Source: CAYNWT01 sp964450955 | GTDB taxonomy: Bacteria; Planctomycetota; Planctomycetia; Planctomycetales; Planctomycetaceae | DNA length: 64,000 nt | Direction of reading: 5' to 3' | Assembly (NCBI GenBank): GCA_964450955.1 | Contig: CAYVFI010000029.1 | Location: 1-64,000, forward strand | Part shown: positions 42,067 through 51,295 of the stretch, piece after piece | Numbering within the stretch: position 1 is the first letter of the stretch | Layout: each line of letters starts with the position of its first letter | Position numbers and translations under genes: made by a program | Notes under the pieces: generated by a model | Databases searched by the model: none | The model's input: the letters and a program-made list of their open reading frames with translations, nothing else | Told to the model about the DNA's origin: nothing

Positions 42067-42963
42067 CTATTCGATGCTACCAGCCAGTTTGGTACCCGCC
42101 GCGCGACGGATTTGGCCTTGTGCGTTTTGCAATGCGTTGGCACCCGCCTGTCGGATGTCGCCCATTGAACTTAGCTGAGCCAGCGCTGTTTTCACGCCTG
42201 GCAGCTCAGGGTTCCGCTTAATGGCCCTGCCAAGATAATCCCTGGCGCCGCTGAAGTCTTTTTGGTTCGCCAGCAGCTGACCAATTGTCGCGTACGCTGA
42301 TGCCTGACCTTCGACTTTGGTGAAGTGTTCAACCGCTTCTTCTGCGCGGCCGCTTTTGACCAGTGCGATTCCGATTTGTTGTCGGAGATCTCGGTTCTCA
42401 GGATCACGTTCGACGGCGGCGGGAAGTAGTTCGTATGCCTGCTTCGGCCGATCGGTGTCGTTGTAAAATCCGGCAACAGCGGCCATCGCGGTTGAATCTG
42501 TCGGGAACTTCGCAGCGACCGTTTGGTACATCCGCTCTGCGTCTGCGATGCGGTCGGCTTTGTGGTCAACACGAGCCAGACCCAGCATGGCGTTTAAGCT
42601 GTTCGGGTTGTCGGTCAGAAGTGTCGAGTAAGTCTGCCGAGCAACTTCCATTGCCTGCGGATTCTTTTGCACTTCAAACACGTTTTCCTGATACCTTGCC
42701 ATGGCAGTCATCAGTTTTTCCGGGTTCTTCAGATTTGCCTTGGCGTCAGCGTACTCCTTAGAGATTTGCCTGGCATTGGGCTTTTGGAACCAACTGCCAC
42801 CCTCTCGGCTGGTTACGCGAGGGTCAAGTTCCTGAGCGGCGGCCTGCACAATTCCGGATCCGCTGCCTGAGCCAGAACCGTTTCGCGCGAGGCGATTAGA
42901 TTGGCATCCTGTAAGAACTCCAACTCCACACGCCAGAACCATTACGCTACTGAATCGGGTCAT
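42067..42963 (-). CDS. TPR lipoprotein (TadD-like)
   Basis: A 298-residue lipoprotein: signal peptide with lipobox LTGC (Cys about 20), a Gly/Ser linker, and about four tetratricopeptide repeats (about 95-250) such as LNAMLGLARVDHKADRIADA. Similar TPR lipoproteins (TadD-type) assist pilus secretins, but also occur in many other envelope systems. The ATG at 42963 has GGAGGTG 7 nt upstream, so a start 10 codons earlier is rejected. It is 53 nt downstream of the winged-helix AAA ATPase gene and likely shares its transcript. Confidence 0.82.
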   Translation of the reverse strand: MTRFSSVMVLACGVGVLTGCQSNRLARNGSGSGSGSGIVQAAAQELDPRVTSREGGSWFQKPNARQISKEYADAKANLKNPEKLMTAMARYQENVFEVQKNPQAMEVARQTYSTLLTDNPNSLNAMLGLARVDHKADRIADAERMYQTVAAKFPTDSTAMAAVAGFYNDTDRPKQAYELLPAAVERDPENRDLRQQIGIALVKSGRAEEAVEHFTKVEGQASAYATIGQLLANQKDFSGARDYLGRAIKRNPELPGVKTALAQLSSMGDIRQAGANALQNAQGQIRRAAGTKLAGSIE

Positions 42964-43016
42964 CGGGGCGCACCTCCGTGTGCGTGGACTCAAGGCTCAT
43001 GAGGTCCCCGTTTGCC

Positions 43017-44546
43017 TTATTCCATGTCGCAGAAGAACCTTTGGGTTGCTTCGGCGATGATTTCAGGGCAGACGACGACCGGTTGTCGCTTAAATCGACA
43101 AATAGATTCCAAAATCTCCAGTAAATCTCGCGGGTCGCTGGACCTGGGAGGTTTACCCCGGTTGTAGAAGTTATCGAAGAGGTAATCCACGGTCGGTTCG
43201 TCGTACTCTAAACCCTTGGCTTCACAGGTCATCCGGAAGATTTTCGTGTAGACGCTCCGTGTTGGAGAATCGATTCGGATCTTGTGGCGGATGCGTCGCA
43301 GGAAGGCTTCGTCTACCAATTCCAGCGGGTCGATGTTGGTGGAGAAGATTGTCAGCTGTTCAAACGGCACTTCGATATTTTTGCCTGTCGCGAGCGTCAG
43401 GAAATCGACGCGTTCTTCCAGCGGCAAAATCCACCGATTCAGCAGATCGCGAGGGCTGACTAGTTGTCGGCCAAAGTCATCGATAAGGAACACGCCACCG
43501 TTGGCTTTGATATGCAGTGGAGCCGTGTAGAAGTTGCTGGATTTGCTGTACCTTAAATCCAGCATCTCCAGGGTCAGTTCGCCACCCGCCGTAACAACGG
43601 GGCGTCGAATGCGGCGCCAGCGCCGGTCGATCGTTTGGCCGATCATGTCTTCGGCGTGGTCGTCAGCAGAGAACAATTCGGAGTCATCCGTTGTCTGATG
43701 GATGGTTGGATCCAGCAGAGTAATTACGGCGTTTTCTGTTTGGATGGCGTACGGAATATAAATGTCGCCACCGAATTCGTTTAGGAATCGTCCCAACGCT
43801 TTCGCGATGATGGTCTTGCCGTTGCCTGGCGGGCCGTAGACGAAGATTGACTTTCCGCTGCACACGGCTGGTCCGAGTTCTGCCAGCAGGCCATCGCGGA
43901 CAATCATGTTTTCCATGGCCCGCCGCAGTCCGGACGGCGAACACTCAATCTTTGAGACGGTCTGTAGTCTGCACTGTTGGCCGTACTGTTCCAGGCTTAC
44001 CGGAGCGGGTCCGACGTACCGGCATTTTTCGAACGCTTCGCGAGACCGCCGCGTGCCGAGTTCCGTCAGATTGAAACAGTAGGACGCTGTACCAATTACA
44101 TCGCCGGACGAAACCTCAATCGCCTTTTGGGTCTTCAGGATTCGTAACGCTTCGTCGACGATTGGGAATGGAAGTCTGATTTGTCGAGCGATATCAACGC
44201 CCAACAGGTTTCCGTGCAGATAGATTTCCTTGAGGACCAGCTCACTGACCTGCATCAGTGTCAGGCCGGACTGGCGCAGTGTCTGCGGACTTCGCGGTGG
44301 CTCCATGTCCAGAACGTCGTCGGAACCGCTGTGCGTTGGACGGTTGTGCGTTGGACTGTTCGGTGTTTTGTTTACCGGGTCGGTGTCCGGGCGGGACCTG
44401 CTGTCTGAAGTTTGTGCCTGTTCTTTGGCCGCGTTTGTCTGTTTGTCGAACAGGTCCAGAAAAAGCTCGCGACGTTCGGCTTCCGTCTGCGATTCTGGGG
44501 CTGGTTGATTGCCAGGTTTTCCGGGTTCAGTAGTGCCCTCGTCCAT
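43017..44546 (-). CDS. Winged-helix / AAA ATPase fusion
   Basis: A 509-residue cytoplasmic protein. Residues 1-90 are polar and disordered. About 95-165 is a winged-helix-like segment, followed by a linker and an AAA+ module: Walker A GPPGNGKT (238-245), a long variable insert, Walker B VFLIDDFG (352-359), sensor-1 FSTN (401-404) and basic arginine-finger candidates RRIRHK (417-422). Many helical residues follow to the end. It resembles MoxR/YifB-like AAA+ proteins but has its own insert. Flanked by lipoprotein genes on both sides; no target is evident. It could be a regulator or an assembly motor for that envelope locus. Confidence 0.8.
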   Translation of the reverse strand: MDEGTTEPGKPGNQPAPESQTEAERRELFLDLFDKQTNAAKEQAQTSDSRSRPDTDPVNKTPNSPTHNRPTHSGSDDVLDMEPPRSPQTLRQSGLTLMQVSELVLKEIYLHGNLLGVDIARQIRLPFPIVDEALRILKTQKAIEVSSGDVIGTASYCFNLTELGTRRSREAFEKCRYVGPAPVSLEQYGQQCRLQTVSKIECSPSGLRRAMENMIVRDGLLAELGPAVCSGKSIFVYGPPGNGKTIIAKALGRFLNEFGGDIYIPYAIQTENAVITLLDPTIHQTTDDSELFSADDHAEDMIGQTIDRRWRRIRRPVVTAGGELTLEMLDLRYSKSSNFYTAPLHIKANGGVFLIDDFGRQLVSPRDLLNRWILPLEERVDFLTLATGKNIEVPFEQLTIFSTNIDPLELVDEAFLRRIRHKIRIDSPTRSVYTKIFRMTCEAKGLEYDEPTVDYLFDNFYNRGKPPRSSDPRDLLEILESICRFKRQPVVVCPEIIAEATQRFFCDME

Positions 44547-44574
44547 CGTCTTGCACGCTATTTAACAAGATGCA

Positions 44575-44598
44575 CACGGAGCCCGGTTGGGCTCCGTG
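44575..44598. terminator. Strong GC-rich hairpin between the lipoprotein and AAA genes
   Basis: CACGGAGCCC (44575-44584) and GGGCTCCGTG (44589-44598) form a perfect 10-bp stem with a GGTT loop between two same-strand genes. No T-run follows in the direction of transcription. It may act as an mRNA processing or attenuating stem that lowers expression of the AAA gene relative to the upstream lipoprotein. Confidence 0.45.
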
Positions 44599-44613
44599 AT
44601 GAAAACCGGGGCA

Positions 44614-45345
44614 TTATGGCCCGCCAGGTGAGGCACCGCCGCCACCACCGCCACCACCGGCTGCGGCACCAGCTCCAGCTCCACCAGCTCCACCAACGAT
44701 CGGTGCAGGCAGGGCCTGAGCTTCCAGATCCTGCATGGCTTTAATTTGAGATGCCGGTCGACTTGCTGGCAGAGCTCGACGCCATTCAACAGATGGTGCA
44801 CCTTCGCCGAATGAAAGTTCGTCCACAGCCTGCTGCACGCTGGCCATCCGAACCTGGTTCAGACGCATGTCCGTAGACTGGTACAGGTAAACGCCACGGT
44901 ACTCAGGCGGAGCCGCGTTGAGGATCCAACTGAGATGACTTCTGCCTGGCCCGTTGATCTGGTTCGTGTCGGGATCGAAGTGGTACTCATGCAAAGTTGC
45001 CTGCTCTGCCCAGCCATTCGCCGCTTGCTGATCAAACAGCGATCGGACGTACTGACGGTCCTGGCAGACATACGGGTACGGCCACGATGTCGCAGCATGG
45101 TAGATGTGGCTGAATGGTTGCTTCGGAGCATCGGGGCGTGGCTGTATTGGCCAGACCTTGCCCTTTTTCACGCGACGACGCTCGCCGACAGGTAGTTGAG
45201 CTTTCTCAGCCCACCAGGCGTCGGTGCCCGGTTCGTACGCGCTGGTTTCGTCCTGGAAGTAAACCGGACCGCTAACGCAGCCGGAGAACATCGTGGCGCA
45301 TGTCGCAGCAATACAGATACCGCGCAATGTAAGAAGGCTTCGCAT
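44614..45345 (-). CDS. Lipoprotein with glycine-rich C-terminus, unknown family
   Basis: A 243-residue lipoprotein: signal peptide ending FSGC (Cys about 23), then a soluble domain with many aromatics (HIYHAATSWPYPYVCQDRQY, DPDTNQINGPGRSHLSWIL) and a C-terminal run of Gly/Ala that is probably disordered. I do not recognise the domain. A G-rich GGGGG stretch 6 nt before the ATG supports the start. It is the first of three genes (lipoprotein, winged-helix AAA, TPR lipoprotein) on the minus strand, suggesting an envelope-associated locus. Confidence 0.72.
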   Translation of the reverse strand: MRSLLTLRGICIAATCATMFSGCVSGPVYFQDETSAYEPGTDAWWAEKAQLPVGERRRVKKGKVWPIQPRPDAPKQPFSHIYHAATSWPYPYVCQDRQYVRSLFDQQAANGWAEQATLHEYHFDPDTNQINGPGRSHLSWILNAAPPEYRGVYLYQSTDMRLNQVRMASVQQAVDELSFGEGAPSVEWRRALPASRPASQIKAMQDLEAQALPAPIVGGAGGAGAGAAAGGGGGGGGASPGGP

Positions 45346-45564
45346 CCCTGTCCCCCTGCTGTGACGTCCATGTCACAGGCCCCTCAGGCCCGGTTCCGTC
45401 AAGAAGAGACGGTGTGGTTTCGGCCTGGATAAACCACAAGTGTTCGCCGGCAAAGCGCAATTGCGAATTACCTATGTTTGGCTATCGGCACTCACAAGTG
45501 TGGTCATAACGGAAAAACCGCGAACACGGATTCCACCAATCAAACTAACAGTCGACTGCAGGAT

Positions 45565-46713
45565 TCAAGGATCGGCGGTCTTCGCCGAAGTCGCCATTTC
45601 GGCTACGTCTTTATTACTGCGACGACGCCAAATGAACCCGTCCAGGATGTAATGGGTCGCCTGTGGAACCGCGAGTAGCGGGACCAGCCATACGTGCCAC
45701 GATTCGTCATGCCACGCGCTTCCGAACAACCACGATCGTTCCTGCCAGATTGCTCGATCCCACACCAGCTCTTCCGCATACGCCAGCAACCAAAGCAGCG
45801 CGAGGAACCGCAGGACTCGCCCGCCCACCGACGGCGCTCGTCCTACCCACTGATCCTTCCGCTGGGTCCAGTAGACCAGCACCATGTACGGAACGCCGTG
45901 GATGATTACGTTGGTCACCGTGAACGCGTAGTCTGAATTTAAAGTCACTATGCCCACGTACCAACATGCGGCGGTCGTGAAGACAACAAGATCCTTGCCC
46001 GGGTTCCACCGCCCCAGCCAAACTCCGCGATACACTGACCGCACGACGTACGCCGCAATCGCAGCCCAGTACAGCGGTCGGCAAACGCGTTCCAACCAAA
46101 TTGGTAGCGCGACAAAGTCGGTTCCGATGAACCAATAGAACCGACGCGGCAAATGCGCGTGCCAGTGAATGAGCGGGTAGATTGTGGCCAGATAGATAGC
46201 AGCCGTATCGACCCATTTCCCAAACCGATCGTGTTCCTTCCCTTTGGCTCGATACAGCGCCACCCAGCCATACTGCTGTCGAACGAAGTGGAACACAGCC
46301 AGGTAGGCCAACAGTCGCCAGAAAATGAGCCGACTTTCAGAATAAATCGCCGCGCCAATCAGGAAGCTCAGCAGCGGCGCCAACACGTACAACCACGGGC
46401 GTCGCCTGAGTTCGACGTTATCGAAATAGACGCGAAACCCTGTCGAGTACACGTGCGCCACATCGACCAGCAGGATGGCCGTGATCCAGGTCCACTCAGG
46501 CGTATCGCCGTTAATCCAGCCAAACTGAAAACCAATCGCAACCAGAACCAGCGAAACAACAGCGCTGCCGGTAAACGTCAAAAGATCCACCGGCGCGCTG
46601 AATAGCCAGGGCAGTCCGTTACTGGTTTTGCCGGTCGATGTTGCGATTGCCCGGTGTCCTGAAAAATTCACGCTCTGAAAGACGACAGCCTCACAGGAAG
46701 CGCCGCACATCAT
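45565..46713 (-). CDS. Polytopic membrane protein with conserved-looking histidines
   Basis: A 382-residue protein with about eight to nine membrane helices. His residues lie in or next to helices: DVAHVYSTGF, VFHFVRQQYGW, YPLIHWHAHL, IIHGVPYM and THYILDGFIW. A His-rich multi-helix arrangement recalls metal-dependent membrane oxygenases such as the Brp/Blh carotene cleavage family, but overall similarity is not evident and I do not assign it. No good Shine-Dalgarno precedes the double ATG, so the start could be a little downstream. The 220-nt gap to the lipoprotein gene holds nothing recognisable. Confidence 0.7.
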   Translation of the reverse strand: MMCGASCEAVVFQSVNFSGHRAIATSTGKTSNGLPWLFSAPVDLLTFTGSAVVSLVLVAIGFQFGWINGDTPEWTWITAILLVDVAHVYSTGFRVYFDNVELRRRPWLYVLAPLLSFLIGAAIYSESRLIFWRLLAYLAVFHFVRQQYGWVALYRAKGKEHDRFGKWVDTAAIYLATIYPLIHWHAHLPRRFYWFIGTDFVALPIWLERVCRPLYWAAIAAYVVRSVYRGVWLGRWNPGKDLVVFTTAACWYVGIVTLNSDYAFTVTNVIIHGVPYMVLVYWTQRKDQWVGRAPSVGGRVLRFLALLWLLAYAEELVWDRAIWQERSWLFGSAWHDESWHVWLVPLLAVPQATHYILDGFIWRRRSNKDVAEMATSAKTADP

Positions 46714-47001
46714 AGCCCGACCGGGTCAGTGAGGGATTGATCTTAGAGTTTCATGACCTGCCATGACCGTGGCGATCGGCGCCACAACCGCAAAGTGATG
46801 AATGCGGAAGGTTAGTGAAGTTCGGGTGACTCTGATTGTCTTACCGGCCAACGGCAGTGTCTTTTGGCAGATTTCACCGATCTGCACGGTCCGGCTGTGA
46901 CTGGTTCCGTCTTTGGCACTTCGGTCGGGTTTTTCGGTATTGAGGGAACGCATGTCTCGCTGATGAGGCAAATGCAGGCAACCAATTTCGAGGTAATTCT
47001 G

Positions 47002-48258
47002 ATGCGCAATTCGAGACGAAAATCTGGTTCGGTTCCAACAGGAATGGAAGCGCTGGAACAACGCGTTCTGCTAAGCAGTATTAGCCTGAACTCGAACAAT
47101 GAACTGGTCGTCAGGGGTTCGTCTGCTCGCGACGACATTGAAATCGACGCTGTGGGTTCGGAGGTACGGGTCAATTTGAATGGCGATGTCGAGCGATTCG
47201 AATCGGCCGATGTGTCTCGGATCGTCGTGCAGGCTTTCGGCGGCCCCGATCGAATTAGAAGCGTCGGCGTTTCGCAGGTCGTGGAGGTCTTTGCAGGATC
47301 AGGGAACGACACAATTATAGGCGGGCTTGGCGACGATCTCATCACGGCCGGCAATGGCGACGATGTCGTGCGCGGTACGATGGGCAACGACTTTATCAGC
47401 GGCGGGAACGGAAACGATTTGCTGCTTGGTCAGGACGGTGATGACTTTGTCATGGGCGGTGAGGGGAACGACACTCTGCTGGGTGAGGCTGGCGGAGACA
47501 TTCTGGAAGGCGGCGGTGGCAATGATTCGGTCGACGGTGGAGCAGGTCGCGACTCGCTGAATGGTAGTGGTGGAAATGATTTGCTGATTGGCGGATCCGG
47601 AAACGATTCCATTGTCACGGGGCCCGCGCGAGGACCTGTGGTTGGTTCAGACACAGCCTTCGGTGGTGGCGGCAACGATACGATTGTCGGATCAACTGGC
47701 AGCGATGAACTTCGCGGTGAAGCTGGCAACGACTTCGTTGACGGCGGACTGGGTAACGACACGATCTTCGGCGGGGCAGATAACGATACGTTGCTGGGTG
47801 CCGTTGGCGGTGATTCAGTTGTCGGCGGGAACGGTGACGACCTTCTTCTGGGCGACCGAGGGGCTGACACGATCAGAGGTGGGCTTGGTCGCGATGTGAT
47901 TCTTACCGGCGCTGGCCGAGACCAGGTATTCGCTGGAGGCGGTGATGACCTGGTAGTGACCGGTCCGATTTCGGTTTCGGTTTCGGACACTCTTACGCTG
48001 GGCAGAGATGTGCGGCGCGAGTGGCGTTCTGAGAATAGCTACGATCAGCGGGTTGCCAATATTCGCAATGGAGCCGGACGGTCCAGTAATCGTCTGAACG
48101 ACGACTATCTTGTCGGCCTGAACCGCGGCGGCCAAAACGTGTTCGCTGACGACGCCCCTGATGACGTCATTGGCGGTACAGGTCTGGACTTCTTCTATGT
48201 CGACCTGGACAACGACACAACCGATCGTGAGACCGACGAGCGGCTTGATCGCATTTAG
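47002..48258 (+). CDS. Calcium-binding (RTX-like) nonapeptide repeat surface protein
   Basis: A 418-residue protein made mostly of about 20 GGxGxDxxx-type repeats (about 95-325; for example GGNGNDLLLG, GGEGNDTLLG), which form Ca2+-binding parallel beta-rolls outside the cell. The N-terminus carries MEALEQRVLLSS (15-26), resembling the planctomycete LEPR-XLL (LEPRxLLS) motif linked to export of giant surface proteins. No lipase or protease domain is seen; the C-terminus is basic and ends FFYVDLDNDTTDRETDERLD. ATG 47002 has GAGG 8 nt upstream; the frame is open to 46864 but those residues are not needed. Confidence 0.85.
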   Translation: MRNSRRKSGSVPTGMEALEQRVLLSSISLNSNNELVVRGSSARDDIEIDAVGSEVRVNLNGDVERFESADVSRIVVQAFGGPDRIRSVGVSQVVEVFAGSGNDTIIGGLGDDLITAGNGDDVVRGTMGNDFISGGNGNDLLLGQDGDDFVMGGEGNDTLLGEAGGDILEGGGGNDSVDGGAGRDSLNGSGGNDLLIGGSGNDSIVTGPARGPVVGSDTAFGGGGNDTIVGSTGSDELRGEAGNDFVDGGLGNDTIFGGADNDTLLGAVGGDSVVGGNGDDLLLGDRGADTIRGGLGRDVILTGAGRDQVFAGGGDDLVVTGPISVSVSDTLTLGRDVRREWRSENSYDQRVANIRNGAGRSSNRLNDDYLVGLNRGGQNVFADDAPDDVIGGTGLDFFYVDLDNDTTDRETDERLDRI

Positions 48259-48574
48259 CGGATGGGACTACCGATTCGGTGTACCAGAGTGGACGATAAG
48301 GCCCAGCGGTTCGCTGATTGTGGAATCAGCCGCGTTCAGCAATCCTGGCGCGGTACAAGGGTTAGGTTTGCAGTCCAGAACACGGCTGATGGGTACCCTT
48401 ATTCACCTGACCTCTCCGTGTTCCCCGGTATTTCCGACTGATTTCTAACCCCGGTAGACAAACAACGACTTGGTTGGAATCCTGTTGATGGTCGGTTTTG
48501 ATCGAAATAAGATGTACATTCGATCGAATTGACTGTCTGCAACTGCGAACAGCGATTCTGAACTGAGGACTGAA
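48259..48574. other. Intergenic region before cluster B
   Basis: A 316-nt gap with no gene. The cluster B promoter should lie here. TTGACT at 48529-48534 is a good -35, but the nearest -10-like hexamer GATTCT (48554-48559) is 19 nt away. GAGG 6 nt before the ATG at 48575 supports that gene's start. No repeats or terminator after the 47002 gene are visible. Confidence 0.4.
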
Positions 48575-50248
48575 ATGAGCGATCTGCCGAACGCATCGTC
48601 ACTGATTAACCGCGTTTGCTCGCGTCTAAGAATCTCCGCCATCGCGCGGGCGTCTTATAAGTCATTCCTGTGGGTGGGCGGGATTTACCTGGTCGCGTTG
48701 TTGGTGAGCCGACTAACGGGTTACATCCCGACGGAGTGGTTCCCTTGGCAAAGTCTGTTTGTGGTCCCGGTCGCTGCGATGGTTCTGGGGGCGATCTTTC
48801 ACAAGCGGCCGTCGCTTGGCGATTCCGCGCGGCAGGTTGATCAGCATGCGAACTCGAAAGATCTGTTCCTGACTGTTTCAAAGCTCGAAAGTTCTGCCGG
48901 CGGATATCAGGCGCTGGTGAAGCGTGATGCCGAATCGAAGGCTGAGAAAATTGAACCGGCTAACGTTGTTCCTTACCGATGGAACACTGGCCTGGGGCCC
49001 ATGTTTATGACGGCGGCCGTCTTGCTGCTGACGCTGGTGTTTATTCCGCAGTTCGATCCGTTCGGACAAGTCGAAGCTGCAACGCTGAAGACACGTGTCG
49101 CAGAAAATCTTCGCTTAAGTCAGAAGGCAACGACGGCTCGGGCCGAGCAGTTAAAGAAAGATGCTGAGGATCTTCGCGAAGGAAGCGAAACGGAAAAGGA
49201 ACTCAAGAAGCTTACCGCGGCCCTGAAGAAGATGAGGCCGGGCAAGGTCAAGAAAGCGAATCAGGAGAAGGTTCTTGTCGAACGCAAAAAAGGGCTTAAC
49301 AAACAGTTCAATATGAAGAACTCGAAACAGCTTCGCGAGATGCTAAGCAAGCAAATCGCAAGTCAAAGTTTCGGCGGTGAGTCTGACAAGAAGGCCAAAG
49401 AGTGGATGAAGGAACTCAAGGCAGGTAAGGCTGACAAGCTGATTGCCGAACTTGATGAAATCCAAAAACAGCTCAAAGAACTGGCTGAAGAAAAGGATCC
49501 GGTTGAACGCGAAAAGAAGGCGCGAGAGCTGAAGAAGAAGATGCAGGAAATGGCCAACTTCGCCAGCGACAAAGCCAACTCAAAACAGATGGCTCAGGCA
49601 CTCGAACGTGCGATGGAGCAAATGCAGGCTGGTCGTGAAGGCGGCGAGGAGATGTCTGAAGAAGCGATGAAGGCTGCGATGGAATCGCTTGAGCTATCCA
49701 AAATGGAAACGGAAAACCTGGCGCAGGCGGCCAAAGAATTGCAGCGGCTGGAGAAGGCTCTTGAGGCAGTTCAAATGGCGCGGCAGCTTAATGAAGACGA
49801 ACGGTTGGACGGTTCGGAAATGGAAGGCATGGATCTGGAAGACTACGCCGACTTCTATGCTGAAATGATGGGTGAGGGCCGCGGCGAGGGTGACGGTGAA
49901 GGAGGAGGTGACGAAGGTCAGGGCGAAGGCGGACCTCCGGCCCCGGAAGACGACTCGCAGGTCACCGACTTCAAAAAAGAAGAATCGAAAGCTCAAATTC
50001 AGGCCGGCAAGAATTTGCTAAGCTGGAAGACCAAGGGCATGTCTGAAGCAGGTGAGTTCAAGAAGGAAGTGACTAAGACTCTGCAAACGCTTGAACAAGG
50101 TGTTTCCGAAGCGATCACCAAAGAACAGGTGCCACCCGGGTACAGCGACGGAATCAAGAAGTACTTCAAAAACATTGCCGACGAATCTGCCGATGCGGGT
50201 GCTGCCGCTCCCGGTGCTGGTGCGTCAAATGCCGGCGACGGCAAGTAG
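48575..50248 (+). CDS. Coiled-coil membrane protein, small paralogue of the cluster A giant protein
   Basis: A 557-residue protein with three membrane helices (about 30-47, 60-77, 139-160), then an almost wholly helical, Lys/Glu/Met-rich region (about 180-400) with coiled-coil character, an acidic Gly-rich linker (EGDGEGGGDEGQGEGG) and a C-terminal helical end. The stretch PSLGDSARQVDQH after helix 2 matches PSLETARQIESTH in the cluster A giant protein, as does the helix arrangement, so they are homologous in the membrane module. First gene of cluster B; the next gene follows after 3 nt. Probably a scaffold for the VWA/MoxR proteins, by inference. Confidence 0.82.
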   Translation: MSDLPNASSLINRVCSRLRISAIARASYKSFLWVGGIYLVALLVSRLTGYIPTEWFPWQSLFVVPVAAMVLGAIFHKRPSLGDSARQVDQHANSKDLFLTVSKLESSAGGYQALVKRDAESKAEKIEPANVVPYRWNTGLGPMFMTAAVLLLTLVFIPQFDPFGQVEAATLKTRVAENLRLSQKATTARAEQLKKDAEDLREGSETEKELKKLTAALKKMRPGKVKKANQEKVLVERKKGLNKQFNMKNSKQLREMLSKQIASQSFGGESDKKAKEWMKELKAGKADKLIAELDEIQKQLKELAEEKDPVEREKKARELKKKMQEMANFASDKANSKQMAQALERAMEQMQAGREGGEEMSEEAMKAAMESLELSKMETENLAQAAKELQRLEKALEAVQMARQLNEDERLDGSEMEGMDLEDYADFYAEMMGEGRGEGDGEGGGDEGQGEGGPPAPEDDSQVTDFKKEESKAQIQAGKNLLSWKTKGMSEAGEFKKEVTKTLQTLEQGVSEAITKEQVPPGYSDGIKKYFKNIADESADAGAAAPGAGASNAGDGK

Positions 50249-50251
50249 GTT

Positions 50252-51295
50252 ATGGCTAATTCTGATGGCAGCCGTCTGGCTGTCCCGCTGGCCATTATCG
50301 CCATCGTTGCCGCTTTGTTTGGCCTGTCCAAATGGCGCGGTGCGGGCGTGGGTGATGCCGATTCACTGGTTGTCTACTGCGCGCATGATGCTGTTTTCTC
50401 TGAACAGATCATGAAGCGGTTCGAACAGGAAACCGGGATCCGCGTTCGGGTTCGGTTTGACGAAGAAGCCAACAAGTCGCTGGGTCTGGTGAACCAGATT
50501 ATCGCCGAACGCGACAACCCGCGCTGCGATGTGTTTTGGAACAACCAACTGCTTAACACGCTGCAGTTGCAGGAAGCGGGAGTGTTGGAACCGTACAAGG
50601 GTTCTGGGTTCGAACGCATTCCTGATCGCTACAAAGACCCTGATGGAACCTGGACGGGCTTTGCCGGCCGCTTGCGCGTATTCATGGTTAACACCGATCT
50701 GATGCCGTGTTCAGAAGATGAAATTGCAAAGCGACTGGCCGGGCGTCTTGAGAACGTTGCCATCGCAAAGCCGCTGTTCGGAACAACGCGTTCACACTAT
50801 TCGGTCTTGTGGGAACAACTGGGCAGCGAAGAAACCAAAGCGTGGCATCGCGGATTGCACCAACGCGGCATTCGAGAGGTGCAGGGCAATTCGACCGTTC
50901 GTAACCTGGTGATGGACGGCGTGATTGATTTTGGGTTCACTGATACCGACGACTATTTCGGAGCCGTCGATAAGGGCAAGCCTGTCAGTGCGTTGCCGAT
51001 TCGGCTGAGTGACGGTTCGACCATTTGTATTCCTAACACGGTCGCGATTATTAAAGGAACCAAACGTCGCCAACTGGCTGAACAGTTTGTTGATTGGTTG
51101 TTGTCGGCCGACGTGGAAATCGCGATGGCCAATTCGCGTTCGCGTCAGATTCCGTTGGGCGAGGTTGACGAATCGCAGATTCCAGACGAAGTGAAACAGT
51201 TACGTGGCTGGGCCGCGGACGGGTTCCTTCTTAGTCGCACGGCAAAGTCGCAATCGGCTTGCCTTGAGTGGCTGAAGTCGGAGTACCTGCAGTGA
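50252..51295 (+). CDS. Iron(III)-type ABC transporter substrate-binding protein
   Basis: A 347-residue extracytoplasmic binding protein with an N-terminal membrane anchor (about 8-25) instead of a cleavable signal. The fold is that of the FbpA/AfuA (Fe3+) family: LVVYCAHDAVFSEQIMKRFEQ, then DVFWNNQL, GRLRVFMVNTDLM and FGFTDTDDYFGA. The double-Tyr iron ligands of FbpA are not evident at the expected C-terminal place, so the metal, or even whether the ligand is a metal, is uncertain. The stop overlaps the next start (GTGA). It begins a complete importer within cluster B. Confidence 0.85.
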   Translation: MANSDGSRLAVPLAIIAIVAALFGLSKWRGAGVGDADSLVVYCAHDAVFSEQIMKRFEQETGIRVRVRFDEEANKSLGLVNQIIAERDNPRCDVFWNNQLLNTLQLQEAGVLEPYKGSGFERIPDRYKDPDGTWTGFAGRLRVFMVNTDLMPCSEDEIAKRLAGRLENVAIAKPLFGTTRSHYSVLWEQLGSEETKAWHRGLHQRGIREVQGNSTVRNLVMDGVIDFGFTDTDDYFGAVDKGKPVSALPIRLSDGSTICIPNTVAIIKGTKRRQLAEQFVDWLLSADVEIAMANSRSRQIPLGEVDESQIPDEVKQLRGWAADGFLLSRTAKSQSACLEWLKSEYLQ

